From Lysinibacillus pakistanensis (GTDB lineage Bacteria > Bacillota > Bacilli > Bacillales_A > Planococcaceae): 64,000 nucleotides of DNA. Both the position numbers and the translations under genes were made by a program. The stretch is taken from positions 990,501 to 1,054,500 of the forward strand of contig NZ_CP126101.1 in NCBI RefSeq assembly GCF_030123245.1. Reading direction: 5' to 3'. This document shows, piece after piece, positions 51,406 through 59,595 of the stretch; the stretch's first letter is position 1, and every line of letters starts with the position of its first letter. Below the pieces are notes generated by a model. The model worked only from the letters and a program-made list of their open reading frames with translations, searched no databases and had not been told where the DNA came from.

Positions 51406-53928
51406 ATGTTTAACGTTCGAAAAGAGTCACTATTGAAATTTTTGAAGATTCTATTTCCAATAGTACTTTTGGCGATAGCTATTTATGAAATTCAACAATC
51501 AGTGAGTGGCGTCGATGTTCATTTACTACGAAAAGAAGTGAATGAGCTACAGCTATGGGAGCTTTTATTAATTTTTCTCATCACCTTTTTTGCGATTACA
51601 CCAATGATTTTTTATGATGTTATTTTAGCGAAAATATTAGGAATTAACATCAATAAATATAAATTGCTTAATCATTCGTTTATCGTCAATACTTTTTCAA
51701 ATCTTATTGGCTTTGGTGGTCTAGTCGGTATATTTTTGCGTAATTACTTCTACTCCAAATATAAAGCGGATAAGGAGGGCTTGCTAAAAAATATTGCCTC
51801 GGTAACACTGTTTTATTTAACAGGGATTTCTCTACTAACGTGGATTATGTATATATTCTTTTGGGATTTTCCTTTGCTGAAAGAAGAACGATGGTTATCA
51901 ATTGCAGTTATTCTTGTTAGCCTATATGTACCAGTTTTTTTGGCTATACATATTATTCGCTATAAAAAGGAAAGTTCTCTAAAGCCAAAAATATCACTTC
52001 AATTGATGGTAACTTCAGTAGCTGAGTGGCTTGCAGTATTTTTAGTGATCTGGATATTAACGTTTATTTTGAAGATCCCAATAGAATTATCTGCATTAAT
52101 TCCCATATTTTTAATTGCTTCTAGTGCAGGAATAGTGAGTATGATACCTGGTGGGGTTGGCTCATTTGATCTCGTTTTTTTATGGGGGACACAGAGCATT
52201 GGAATTGCTGATGAAAAAGTGTTGTTTTTATTAATTTTGTACCGTATTGGCTACTTTGTGCTACCATTTTTGATTTCCTCTCTGTTATTTATAAAAGAAT
52301 ATTGGATACGCTGGAATCAATCTTGGGATAACCTACCCAATATAATTTTTCAGAAGATTAGCCATATGCTATTAACAATATTGGTGTTTATCTCTGGCAT
52401 TATTTTATTGCTATCTGCAGCCTTGCCAGGGGTTTTAAGTCGCCTAAAAATAGCTCAGGAATTTTTATCCTCACCAATTATGAATGTCTCTCATCAAATG
52501 ACGGTGGCAGCAGGCTTTATTCTCTTAGGCTTATGTAGGGGGATAAAATATAAAGTAAAGAGGGCATATCAGCTTACCATCGTTGTGCTAGGCAGTTCAG
52601 CGCTGTTTTCTATTTTTAAAGGCCTTGATTATGAGGAAGCAATTTTTTTAGTGATTGTCGCAGCGTTATTAATGGTGTCCAAAAAGCAATTTTATCGGGA
52701 AAGCTATGTGTTGACATGGGGAATCATCATACTAGATCTTGCTATAGTGACGGTCATTACTGCCATGTATGTGCTGATTGGTTATGTAAATTTACCCTCT
52801 GCCAAAATTCATTTTCCTAGTGCTCTGCAGGACTATATGATCACTGATTATCAGGACCTTTTTTATAGTGCTTTAATCGGCATTTTTATCGCCATTGGTA
52901 TTTTTTATATAGGTTATTTTATTCGTGCACCTAAGAAAATGAAAAAGCTATTGTCTAGTGAGCAGGAGGAGGCTATCAAAAACCATTTGATGACCTATAA
53001 AGGGACCGAGTATTCACATTTAATTTTTTTACATGATAAATTTGTCCATTGGAATAAAAAAGGTACGGTTTTATTCTCTTATCAAATATATGCGGATAAA
53101 ATTATTGTCCTTGGAGACCCAGTAGGAAATGAGTCTGATTTTTTACCCGCTATCCAAGAGTTTTTGGAATTGGCGGATAAGCACGGTTATACACCAGTCT
53201 TTTATGAAATTAACAATAAAATATTTTCAGCTTTACACGAGTATGGGTATAGCTTTTTTAAGCTTGGCGAGGAAGCCTTTGTAGATTTAGAGAAGTTTAC
53301 ATTTACAGGTAAAGAGATGAAGGGAAGTCGAGCGATAAAAAATAAATTTGAACGAGAAAATTATAAAGTGGAAATACTAAGCCCACCTTATTCTCAGGAA
53401 GTTATGAAAGAACTGCAAGAGGTGTCAACAAAATGGTTGCAGGGGAGGGCAGAAAAGGGTTTTTCACTTGGTTTTTTTGATGAACACTATTTAAGCACCT
53501 CAAACATTGCCGTTTTACGTGGCGCAGAAGGAACGTTTGGCTTTGCTAGTATCATGCCGACGTACGATAATGGCGAAAGAGTTTCAGTAGATCTTATGCG
53601 TTTTAAGCCAGGTTCACCATCTGGGACAATGGATTTCATTTTCCTATCATTATTTGAATGGGCAAAAGCAGAAGGTTATCGGGTCTTTAACATGGGGATG
53701 TCGCCTTTATCAAATGTCGGACAGTCTAGATACTCCTTTTTAAGTGAAAAAATAGCTGCACAAATATTTTTACATGGACAGCACTTCTATCATTTTAAAG
53801 GATTAAAAAACTTTAAATTAAAATATGCCGATTTTTGGGTACCGAAATATGTTGCGTATCGGAAGAAATCATCATTACCATTTACCATGGCACAAATCAC
53901 CTTGTTAATTGGTAATAAGAGAAAATAG
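51406..53928 (+). CDS. mprF: Phosphatidylglycerol lysyltransferase/flippase MprF
   Basis: An 840-residue membrane protein. The N-terminal two thirds hold about fourteen helices, including the flippase domain (GFGGLVGIFLRNY near 104; MIPGGVGSFDLVFLWG near 246). The C-terminal DUF2156 domain (about 520-840) transfers lysine from Lys-tRNA to phosphatidylglycerol; motifs include RAEKGFSLGFFD and RFKPGSPSGTMDFIFL. Lysyl-PG confers resistance to cationic antimicrobial peptides. ATG 51406 follows GGGGAG. It appears intact and of normal length. Confidence 0.93.
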   Translation: MFNVRKESLLKFLKILFPIVLLAIAIYEIQQSVSGVDVHLLRKEVNELQLWELLLIFLITFFAITPMIFYDVILAKILGININKYKLLNHSFIVNTFSNLIGFGGLVGIFLRNYFYSKYKADKEGLLKNIASVTLFYLTGISLLTWIMYIFFWDFPLLKEERWLSIAVILVSLYVPVFLAIHIIRYKKESSLKPKISLQLMVTSVAEWLAVFLVIWILTFILKIPIELSALIPIFLIASSAGIVSMIPGGVGSFDLVFLWGTQSIGIADEKVLFLLILYRIGYFVLPFLISSLLFIKEYWIRWNQSWDNLPNIIFQKISHMLLTILVFISGIILLLSAALPGVLSRLKIAQEFLSSPIMNVSHQMTVAAGFILLGLCRGIKYKVKRAYQLTIVVLGSSALFSIFKGLDYEEAIFLVIVAALLMVSKKQFYRESYVLTWGIIILDLAIVTVITAMYVLIGYVNLPSAKIHFPSALQDYMITDYQDLFYSALIGIFIAIGIFYIGYFIRAPKKMKKLLSSEQEEAIKNHLMTYKGTEYSHLIFLHDKFVHWNKKGTVLFSYQIYADKIIVLGDPVGNESDFLPAIQEFLELADKHGYTPVFYEINNKIFSALHEYGYSFFKLGEEAFVDLEKFTFTGKEMKGSRAIKNKFERENYKVEILSPPYSQEVMKELQEVSTKWLQGRAEKGFSLGFFDEHYLSTSNIAVLRGAEGTFGFASIMPTYDNGERVSVDLMRFKPGSPSGTMDFIFLSLFEWAKAEGYRVFNMGMSPLSNVGQSRYSFLSEKIAAQIFLHGQHFYHFKGLKNFKLKYADFWVPKYVAYRKKSSLPFTMAQITLLIGNKRK

Positions 53929-53968
53929 GTCCAACGAAAAATTATAATAAAATGAAAGGAGAGACTAT

Positions 53969-54964
53969 ATGAATTTAGTAAACAATAGCAGTCCTATTAA
54001 CATCGGTATCTTTTCACCTTCATCACCTGCTTCTGTTAGTGCATTTACCCGTTTTCAGCGAGCAAAAGCGTTTCTTGAACAAAGAAATATAAACATAATT
54101 GATGGAAGTCTGACTAGCCAATCTGATTTTTATCGCTCGGGCACCCCAAAAGAGCGTGCTGCAGAATTTAATGAGTTGCTACGAAATCCCAATGTTCATA
54201 TCATCATGTCAACAATAGGTGGTACAAATTCAAATAGTATGCTGCCGTACATCGACTATGAGGCATTTAAAAGCAATCCAAAAATCGTTGTTGGCTATTC
54301 TGATGTAACAGCTATTTTACTAGCACTGTACGCAAAAACAGGAATTACCACCTATTATGGACCAGCTCTAGTTCCTTCTTTTGGTGAGTTTGAGCCATTA
54401 GTCAATGACACATATCAGTTTTTCGAAAATTATTTCCTTAAACCCCAGGTATTACCTTATGAAATAATGATGCCTTCATATTGGTCAGATGAACCTATTA
54501 ATTGGCTAGAAAAAACTGTGGAAAAAAAGCTGTATCAAAATAAATGGCTGACGGTTCAAGAAGGTGTTGCGGAAGGTGGATTAATAGGTGGTAACTTAAA
54601 TGCAATGTATGGATTTATTGGGACATCTTATTTCCCAAAAATTGATAATGGGGATATTTTATTAATTGAAGATAGTAGTAAAAATATAGCCATTGTGGAG
54701 AAAAATTTTGCGATGCTAAAATTGCATGGAGTATTTGAAAAAATAGGTGGCATTATTTTAGGCAAGCATGAATGTTATGATGATTTAGGGAGTACGCGCA
54801 AACCATATGAGGTATTGCTTGAGCAATTGGGTGGTATGAACATTCCTATTTTAGCGGAAGTTGATATTTGTCATACACATCCAATACATCCAATTGCCAT
54901 TGGAAAAAAAGTAAGGCTAGATGCTAAGGCACAAAAAATTTATTGTATCGAGCAATGGTTATAG
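53969..54964 (+). CDS. S66-family serine carboxypeptidase (LD-carboxypeptidase/MccF-like)
   Basis: A 331-residue cytoplasmic peptidase. The nucleophile Ser is in VVGYSDVTAILL near residue 112, with GGTNSNSMLPYIDY upstream. The catalytic Glu is probably in LLIEDSS near 234, and the His in DICHTHPIHP near 303. The S66 family covers murein LD-carboxypeptidases and microcin C immunity proteins; the longer middle region favours the MccF-like branch. ATG 53969 follows AAAGGAGAG. It is close behind mprF but probably separately translated. Confidence 0.86.
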   Translation: MNLVNNSSPINIGIFSPSSPASVSAFTRFQRAKAFLEQRNINIIDGSLTSQSDFYRSGTPKERAAEFNELLRNPNVHIIMSTIGGTNSNSMLPYIDYEAFKSNPKIVVGYSDVTAILLALYAKTGITTYYGPALVPSFGEFEPLVNDTYQFFENYFLKPQVLPYEIMMPSYWSDEPINWLEKTVEKKLYQNKWLTVQEGVAEGGLIGGNLNAMYGFIGTSYFPKIDNGDILLIEDSSKNIAIVEKNFAMLKLHGVFEKIGGIILGKHECYDDLGSTRKPYEVLLEQLGGMNIPILAEVDICHTHPIHPIAIGKKVRLDAKAQKIYCIEQWL

Positions 54965-54969
54965 ACGAA

Positions 54970-55000
54970 AAAGCCCTGCATAACAGCAAGGCTTTCTTAA
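54970..55000 (+). terminator. Terminator after the S66 peptidase gene
   Basis: AAAGCCCTGC pairs with GCAAGGCTTT (one mismatch) and is followed by CTTAATAT, a weak T-rich tail. Confidence 0.55.
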
Positions 55001-55033
55001 TATCAAAAAAGTAGCACAAACCTGCTTTTTTAT

Positions 55034-55400
55034 AACCATTCAATTGCGAAAATATCAGCATTTCTAATGGCATCATAGAGGTAGAAATTATTCCAAGTAC
55101 ACCGAAAACTCTCCCAAAAAGTCTCCTTCAACTTTTTCTTGAAGTAAAACAGTAGCGGGCGTATTAAAGATAGGCATTGCCAAGCCTGTTACCCCATAAA
55201 GACTAAATATAGCTATATACCGTGGACAAACGTACAGCCTCCAAACAAAAGAGTAGCCAATGTCATCATGCCATGCCTAATTGTGTTGTTAATGTAATAT
55301 ACCAAGCAATAGCATATTGTACGAGCGATGAACCAAAAAATGAAATGGTTTGGCTAAAAAGTAAGACAAATCCAAAAAATCTCCCAAGCTACCACCTATA
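55034..55400 (-). pseudogene. Heavily decayed MFS efflux transporter
   Basis: The minus strand holds recognisable ends of an MFS exporter of the macrolide-efflux type. An N-terminal block reads FSQTISFFGSSLVQYAIAWYIT (about 55375-55300), and a C-terminal block has MPIFNTPATVLLQEKV and SMMPLEMLIF (about 55185-55050). Most of the middle is missing, and the blocks are in different frames with stops. Only two of roughly twelve helices' worth of sequence at each end survive. It is a relic without function. Confidence 0.65.
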
Positions 55401-55446
55401 ATTCCCCCAAAAGCTACTAGATAATTTTAGGACAACTACCTGTTTA

Positions 55447-55509
55447 ATTCTTGTTGAAACAGCAAAAGCGAACGGGTTAGATCAATACATAGAAAATCTC
55501 TGCTCTTAG
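55447..55509 (+). pseudogene. Possible IS66-type transposase remnant
   Basis: About 20 codons read LVETAKANGLDQYIENL before a stop. This closely resembles the ETAKANGL motif near the C-terminus of IS66-family transposases. No other part of an IS66 element was found nearby, so this is a fragment at best. Confidence 0.45.
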
Positions 55510-55675
55510 TTCCCTAGTCAACATATATTCAATCGGTCTGTGAAAATAATCGCAGTATTTCTGATAATAAAATCAAAGATACAGCTTATGGGCGTATCCA
55601 GAAGTTCTTATATTTTTTTGTCGGGATGTAATTAAATAAAGCATAAAATTGGATGCAAAATAATTTTAAAATTTT
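55510..55675. other. Intergenic stretch between relics and the sigma gene
   Basis: No gene or clear structure was seen in this AT-rich segment. Confidence 0.4.
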
Positions 55676-55704
55676 TGAACGAAAAGAAACATCGCTCCGT
55701 CTAA
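55676..55704 (+). promoter_or_regulatory. ECF-type promoter of the sigma/anti-sigma pair
   Basis: TGAACG (55676-55681) and CGTCTAA (55698-55704) are separated by 16 nt. This resembles the TGAAAC-N16-CGTMTAA promoters used by Bacillus ECF sigma factors and fits autoregulation. The predicted mRNA start lies almost at the ribosome site, so the 5' leader would be very short. Confidence 0.5.
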
Positions 55705-55725
55705 TGGAGGAAGGAGGCGAAAAGG

Positions 55726-56226
55726 ATGGAATTTGAAATCGTGCAGCGTGCTATTCGTGGGGATCATCAAGCGATACTTTCTCTTATTGAAATGGATGAA
55801 GAAATTTTATTTCGCATGGCTTTTACATATCTAAAAAATGAACAAGACGCTCTAGACGTGATGCAGGACCTGGTTTACAAGGCACTAAAAAAAATGCATA
55901 CCGTTAAACAGCACGAATATGTCAGAACATGGCTCGTGCGCGTCTTAATCAATTGTTGTAAAGACCATTTACGAAAACGCCAACCAACCATTTCAATTAA
56001 GGAACATCATCAAGTTGAATGGGTCATCTACTCTGATATGGAGCGGTTATTGGAGCAATTATCCTTGTCGGAGCAGCAACTTGTCTATATGAAATATTTT
56101 CAGCAACTAAAAAACAAAGAAATTGCCGAGCTAAATCAAATTCCCGAAGGAACTGTAAAATCTAAGCTTCATCACATATTAAAGAAGCTTAGAAACTTCG
56201 CTGGAGAAAAGGAGGACTGGCTATGA
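55726..56226 (+). CDS. ECF-type RNA polymerase sigma factor
   Basis: A 166-residue sigma factor. Region 2 spans about 15-80 (MAFTYLKNEQDALDVMQDLVYKALKKMH). Region 4 lies at about 105-160 (LSEQQLVYMKYFQQLKNKEIAELNQIPEGTVKSKLHHILKKL). Region 3 is absent, as in SigV/SigM-like ECF factors. Its stop overlaps the start of the gene for a DUF4179 protein, the usual partner anti-sigma. ATG 55726 follows AAGGAGG. The regulon cannot be read from this window. Confidence 0.9.
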   Translation: MEFEIVQRAIRGDHQAILSLIEMDEEILFRMAFTYLKNEQDALDVMQDLVYKALKKMHTVKQHEYVRTWLVRVLINCCKDHLRKRQPTISIKEHHQVEWVIYSDMERLLEQLSLSEQQLVYMKYFQQLKNKEIAELNQIPEGTVKSKLHHILKKLRNFAGEKEDWL

Positions 56227-57482
56227 GTAAACTACCGATTGACGTTCCAAAGGAGAAACTTCAACAAATAAGGATAGATATGTTTCGTAAAGTTCAACGA
56301 GAAAAAAGAGCAAAGAAGCGCATTGTTTCGGTTGCAATAGCCTCTTTGTTTTGCCTAAGCCTTTTATTTTCAATTCGTGTTTCCCCTACGATTGCTAGCC
56401 ATATTGCAAAAATACCGGGCTTTGAAGCACTTGTATTAGCGGTTGGAAGAGATAAAGGGATAAAAGATATTGTGGATAGTGACTACTATGAAGAAATCAA
56501 TGTGAAGCAGTCTAAAAATGGCCTATCACTTACACTACAAGGCGTGATTGCAGATAATACGGGATTAGTACTTTACTATGACGCCGATGCAACATTTGAT
56601 ATGTCGAAATTACACTTGGAGAAAGTTCAATTGTTCCAAGGAGACGAAGAAATTAAAGGCGGGGGTTCATTTACAAACAAACAATCAAGTCAAACGCGCT
56701 TCTCTTCTTCAGTAAATTATAGTTTTTCAGAGCCTTTCGCTTATACTTCAAAGAATTTTAAAGTGGTTTTTCATTTCTATGAAAAAGATAAGGGGAACAT
56801 TGAAATTATGATACCGTTTTCACTACAAAACGAAATCGCAAAGGAAAAAATTATTACTGCGAATCGTACTGTAGATGTCAATGGTCAGAAATTTACGATT
56901 ACACAAATTCGCCGTTCACCACTAAGAACGGCAATCGATATTGAATTAGATAAAGCGAATACGATGCAAATTTTAGAGCTTGAAGATATTGCGGTCGAGA
57001 CGGAAAATGGGGAGCGAAGAGAAGGCATTAAATATGGCTTGTCATTAGGTGGTGATATTCGCGACGGCAAATTCACGCTTAAGTTACAAAGTAATTATTT
57101 CCATGATTCAGATTCACTCAAAATATTAATTGGAGCTGTTCATGCCGTGCCAAAGGGCGAGGATTTTATCGAAGTTGATTTTGGCACAAAAGAAGTACTC
57201 ACGAAGCCTGATTATTTGGATTGGGATATTTCTGTCACGCAGCAAGGTGTAGCAGTTGCTGCAAAGAAATGGGATGATAGGACGCGACATTCGTTTCTAA
57301 ATAATGCTGTAAAAGCAGATGGCTCGAAGTTAAAATACACAAGTGGCTCTTTCTCGGATGATGAGCAGTACCTATATGCGACAGAGAACTTTGAAAATTA
57401 TGATGGCAAAGCAAAAATATATTTAAACTATTACTTCAATCCTATTGGAAAAAATATTGAACTGAATATTCCAATGCAATAA
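56223..57482 (+). CDS. DUF4179-type anti-sigma factor, membrane-anchored
   Basis: A 419-residue protein with a short cytoplasmic N-terminus (about 1-35) expected to bind the sigma factor, one membrane helix (about 37-55) and a large extracytoplasmic DUF4179-like region. The first extracellular part includes VSPTIASHIAKIPGFEALVLAVGRD, typical of the family. It overlaps the sigma gene by 4 nt (ATGA), so the two are coupled. The outer domain presumably senses an envelope signal. A terminator follows. Confidence 0.82.
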   Translation: MSKLPIDVPKEKLQQIRIDMFRKVQREKRAKKRIVSVAIASLFCLSLLFSIRVSPTIASHIAKIPGFEALVLAVGRDKGIKDIVDSDYYEEINVKQSKNGLSLTLQGVIADNTGLVLYYDADATFDMSKLHLEKVQLFQGDEEIKGGGSFTNKQSSQTRFSSSVNYSFSEPFAYTSKNFKVVFHFYEKDKGNIEIMIPFSLQNEIAKEKIITANRTVDVNGQKFTITQIRRSPLRTAIDIELDKANTMQILELEDIAVETENGERREGIKYGLSLGGDIRDGKFTLKLQSNYFHDSDSLKILIGAVHAVPKGEDFIEVDFGTKEVLTKPDYLDWDISVTQQGVAVAAKKWDDRTRHSFLNNAVKADGSKLKYTSGSFSDDEQYLYATENFENYDGKAKIYLNYYFNPIGKNIELNIPMQ

Positions 57483-57536
57483 AGTACAGATGAATCTATC
57501 ACACGTCCGCCATTGGGAATGATGGAAAAATGGGAA

Positions 57537-57582
57537 GCTGCCGAGAAAGTAAGTATTTACTGCTTTTTCGGGCAGTTTTTCA
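57537..57582 (+). terminator. Terminator after the anti-sigma gene
   Basis: CTGCC...GAAAG pairs with CTTTTTCGGGCAG, followed by TTTTTC. Confidence 0.75.
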
Positions 57583-57606
57583 TATTTTAATAGATACATA
57601 TTTTGG

Positions 57607-57756
57607 TTGGAATTAACTAGAGCATTTGATAAAATAACAAATGAACGTCAACGAGAGGCGGGACTCCGTAATCATCCTACTTTCTTAGAAAAAATTTTTG
57701 ATGCTTTCATAAAAAAGAGATTACTTATACTGCATTTCAATCATTGGGTGAAGTAG
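57607..57756 (+). pseudogene. Possible gene fragment before the glycosyl hydrolase gene
   Basis: About 50 codons from TTG 57607 give a soluble-looking peptide (LTRAFDKITNERQREAGLRNHP, then FLEKIFDAFIKKR) with normal coding composition. It has no convincing ribosome site and no recognisable family. It may be the tail of a lost gene. Confidence 0.25.
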
Positions 57757-57824
57757 CTTCGTAGAGGTACATATAGCGAGCACTTATCATATACAAAAAT
57801 AGAAAAAGAGCATATGGAGGAAAC

Positions 57825-59393
57825 ATGAGCAAGAAAAATAGTAAATGGAAACTTATCACTTTAGTCGCGATGATTTTTATGTTATGCCTACCGACAATCC
57901 CTGCAAATACAGCGCTAGCTAGTACGACACAGCCAAAAAGGGAAATGCGGGCAGTCTGGATTTCAACGGTTCAAAATATTGATATGAAAGCAGGCATGAC
58001 TAAGGAGCAATACACGGTTTGGACACGTCAAACATTGGACAAATTAAAAGCCAATAAATTGAATACTGTTATTTATCAAGTAAGACCAACAAATGATGCA
58101 ATGTATGCGTCTGACCTAGCACCATGGTCGTCCTACATAACAGGGAAAAAGCAAGGCACTAATCCTGGTTACGATCCTCTTACGATTATGGTAGAGGAGG
58201 CACATAAACGAGGTATGGAGCTACATGCATGGATGAATCCCTATCGTGTAACAATGCCAGGACAAAAACTTACAGACCTTGCTGCTGATAATGTGGCAAG
58301 AACAAATCCAAACTGGGTTGTTAAATATGGCAAGCAGTATTATTTAAATCCTGGTTTACCAGAAGTACAAAACTACTTAGTTGATATCGTAAAAGAGCTA
58401 GTAGCTAATTATGATATTGATGCAATCCATATGGATGATTATTTTTATCCATACAAAATTGCTAATGAAGCCTTTCCAGATCAAGCTGCTTACAAAAAAT
58501 ATGGTGCTTCCTTTAAAAAGGTGGAAGATTGGCGACGAGACAATGTCAACCAGCTTGTAGAAAAAATTTACACAGCCATTAAAGACACAAAGCCATATGT
58601 TCAATATGGTATTTCACCATTTGGTGTATGGCGCAATAAATCTCTGGATAAAACAGGAAGCGATACACGAGCTGGTGTCAATAATTATGATGATTTATTT
58701 GCAGATGTCAGAACATGGATTCAAAATGGCACGATTGATTACATTACACCACAAATTTATTGGTCAAGAACATTAGCTGTAGCCAAATATGGTACGTTAC
58801 TGGATTGGTGGAGCCACGAAGTACAAACCTATGCACAGACACATCCTGTTCAGTTGTATATTGGTCTGGCTGACTATAAAGTAGGGAATGACAGTGATGG
58901 GGCTTGGAAAAATAAGATGGAGCTACCTAACCAAATTATGGCGAATCGTTCGGAGCAGGTAGCAGCCAAGGGTCAAATGCACTTCTCCTTAAGAAGTATT
59001 CAAAACAATAAACTGGGCTATGCAACGATTGTAAATCAGCAACTATATAATTACACAGCTCTGACACCAGATACACCTTGGCTTGATGATACAGTGCCAA
59101 ATGAGCCGACTTTTGTACAAGTGACAAAGGAAGCAGATGGTCGCCAGATTAAAATAATTGACGAAAATAAAACGCAACCACGCAAGTATGTCATTTATCG
59201 TTTTGCAGGGAATGGAGAAGGTTCCTATAATGATCCTCAAAATATAGTAGATGTAATTTATAATAAGAATGGCATCACTGAATTTGTGGACAAGACAGCT
59301 CTAGCTAAGCGTAGCTACACATACGGCATTACAGCTGTATCTGCTACAGGGGTGGAAAGCAAAGAAGCTTTTGTGGTGAAAGAAGATCAATAA
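57825..59393 (+). CDS. Secreted GH10-like glycosyl hydrolase (YngK/DUF187 family)
   Basis: A 522-residue exported protein. The signal peptide (about 1-32) probably ends at ALA-STT. A glycosyl-hydrolase-like TIM barrel (GHL10; about 38-370) follows, with motifs REMRAVWISTVQNID, AWMNPYR, YYLNPGLPEVQNYL, DAIHMDDYFYP and YGISPFGVWRNK. A fibronectin/CBM-like tail lies at about 425-522. B. subtilis YngK is the closest named relative by pattern. It acts outside the cell or in the wall; the substrate is unproven. ATG 57825 follows TGGAGG, and a strong terminator closes the gene. Confidence 0.87.
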   Translation: MSKKNSKWKLITLVAMIFMLCLPTIPANTALASTTQPKREMRAVWISTVQNIDMKAGMTKEQYTVWTRQTLDKLKANKLNTVIYQVRPTNDAMYASDLAPWSSYITGKKQGTNPGYDPLTIMVEEAHKRGMELHAWMNPYRVTMPGQKLTDLAADNVARTNPNWVVKYGKQYYLNPGLPEVQNYLVDIVKELVANYDIDAIHMDDYFYPYKIANEAFPDQAAYKKYGASFKKVEDWRRDNVNQLVEKIYTAIKDTKPYVQYGISPFGVWRNKSLDKTGSDTRAGVNNYDDLFADVRTWIQNGTIDYITPQIYWSRTLAVAKYGTLLDWWSHEVQTYAQTHPVQLYIGLADYKVGNDSDGAWKNKMELPNQIMANRSEQVAAKGQMHFSLRSIQNNKLGYATIVNQQLYNYTALTPDTPWLDDTVPNEPTFVQVTKEADGRQIKIIDENKTQPRKYVIYRFAGNGEGSYNDPQNIVDVIYNKNGITEFVDKTALAKRSYTYGITAVSATGVESKEAFVVKEDQ

Positions 59394-59409
59394 TTATTTT
59401 ATGATGAAC

Positions 59410-59454
59410 AAAACAGCCACTCATGCGATTATCGCATGAGTGGCTGTTTTTATC
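59410..59454 (+). terminator. Terminator after the glycosyl hydrolase gene
   Basis: AAACAGCCACTCATGCGAT and its complement form a near-perfect long stem followed by TTTTTATC. Confidence 0.95.
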
Positions 59455-59462
59455 CCGCATAA

Positions 59463-59582
59463 ACGGGCAGTAAGACAAAGATTTAAGTGAAGCAAAAAAT
59501 ATAAGTGGGAGATAAACTGCCCGTAAAAGCCCGATTGGTTCAACTAACAATCAATGGGGATGAGGAAAACCCCCACTGATTG
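59463..59582. repeat. Nested inverted-repeat intergenic element
   Basis: ACGGGCAGT (59463-59471) and ACTGCCCGT (59516-59524) form a 9-bp pairing enclosing 44 nt. Next to it, CAATCAATGGGG (59548-59559) pairs with CCCCACTGATTG (59571-59582), with one mismatch. It lies between the convergent hydrolase and RND genes. The second hairpin may terminate the RND transcript, but its T tract is poor. Confidence 0.6.
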
Positions 59583-59595
59583 AAGTTTCACTTTA

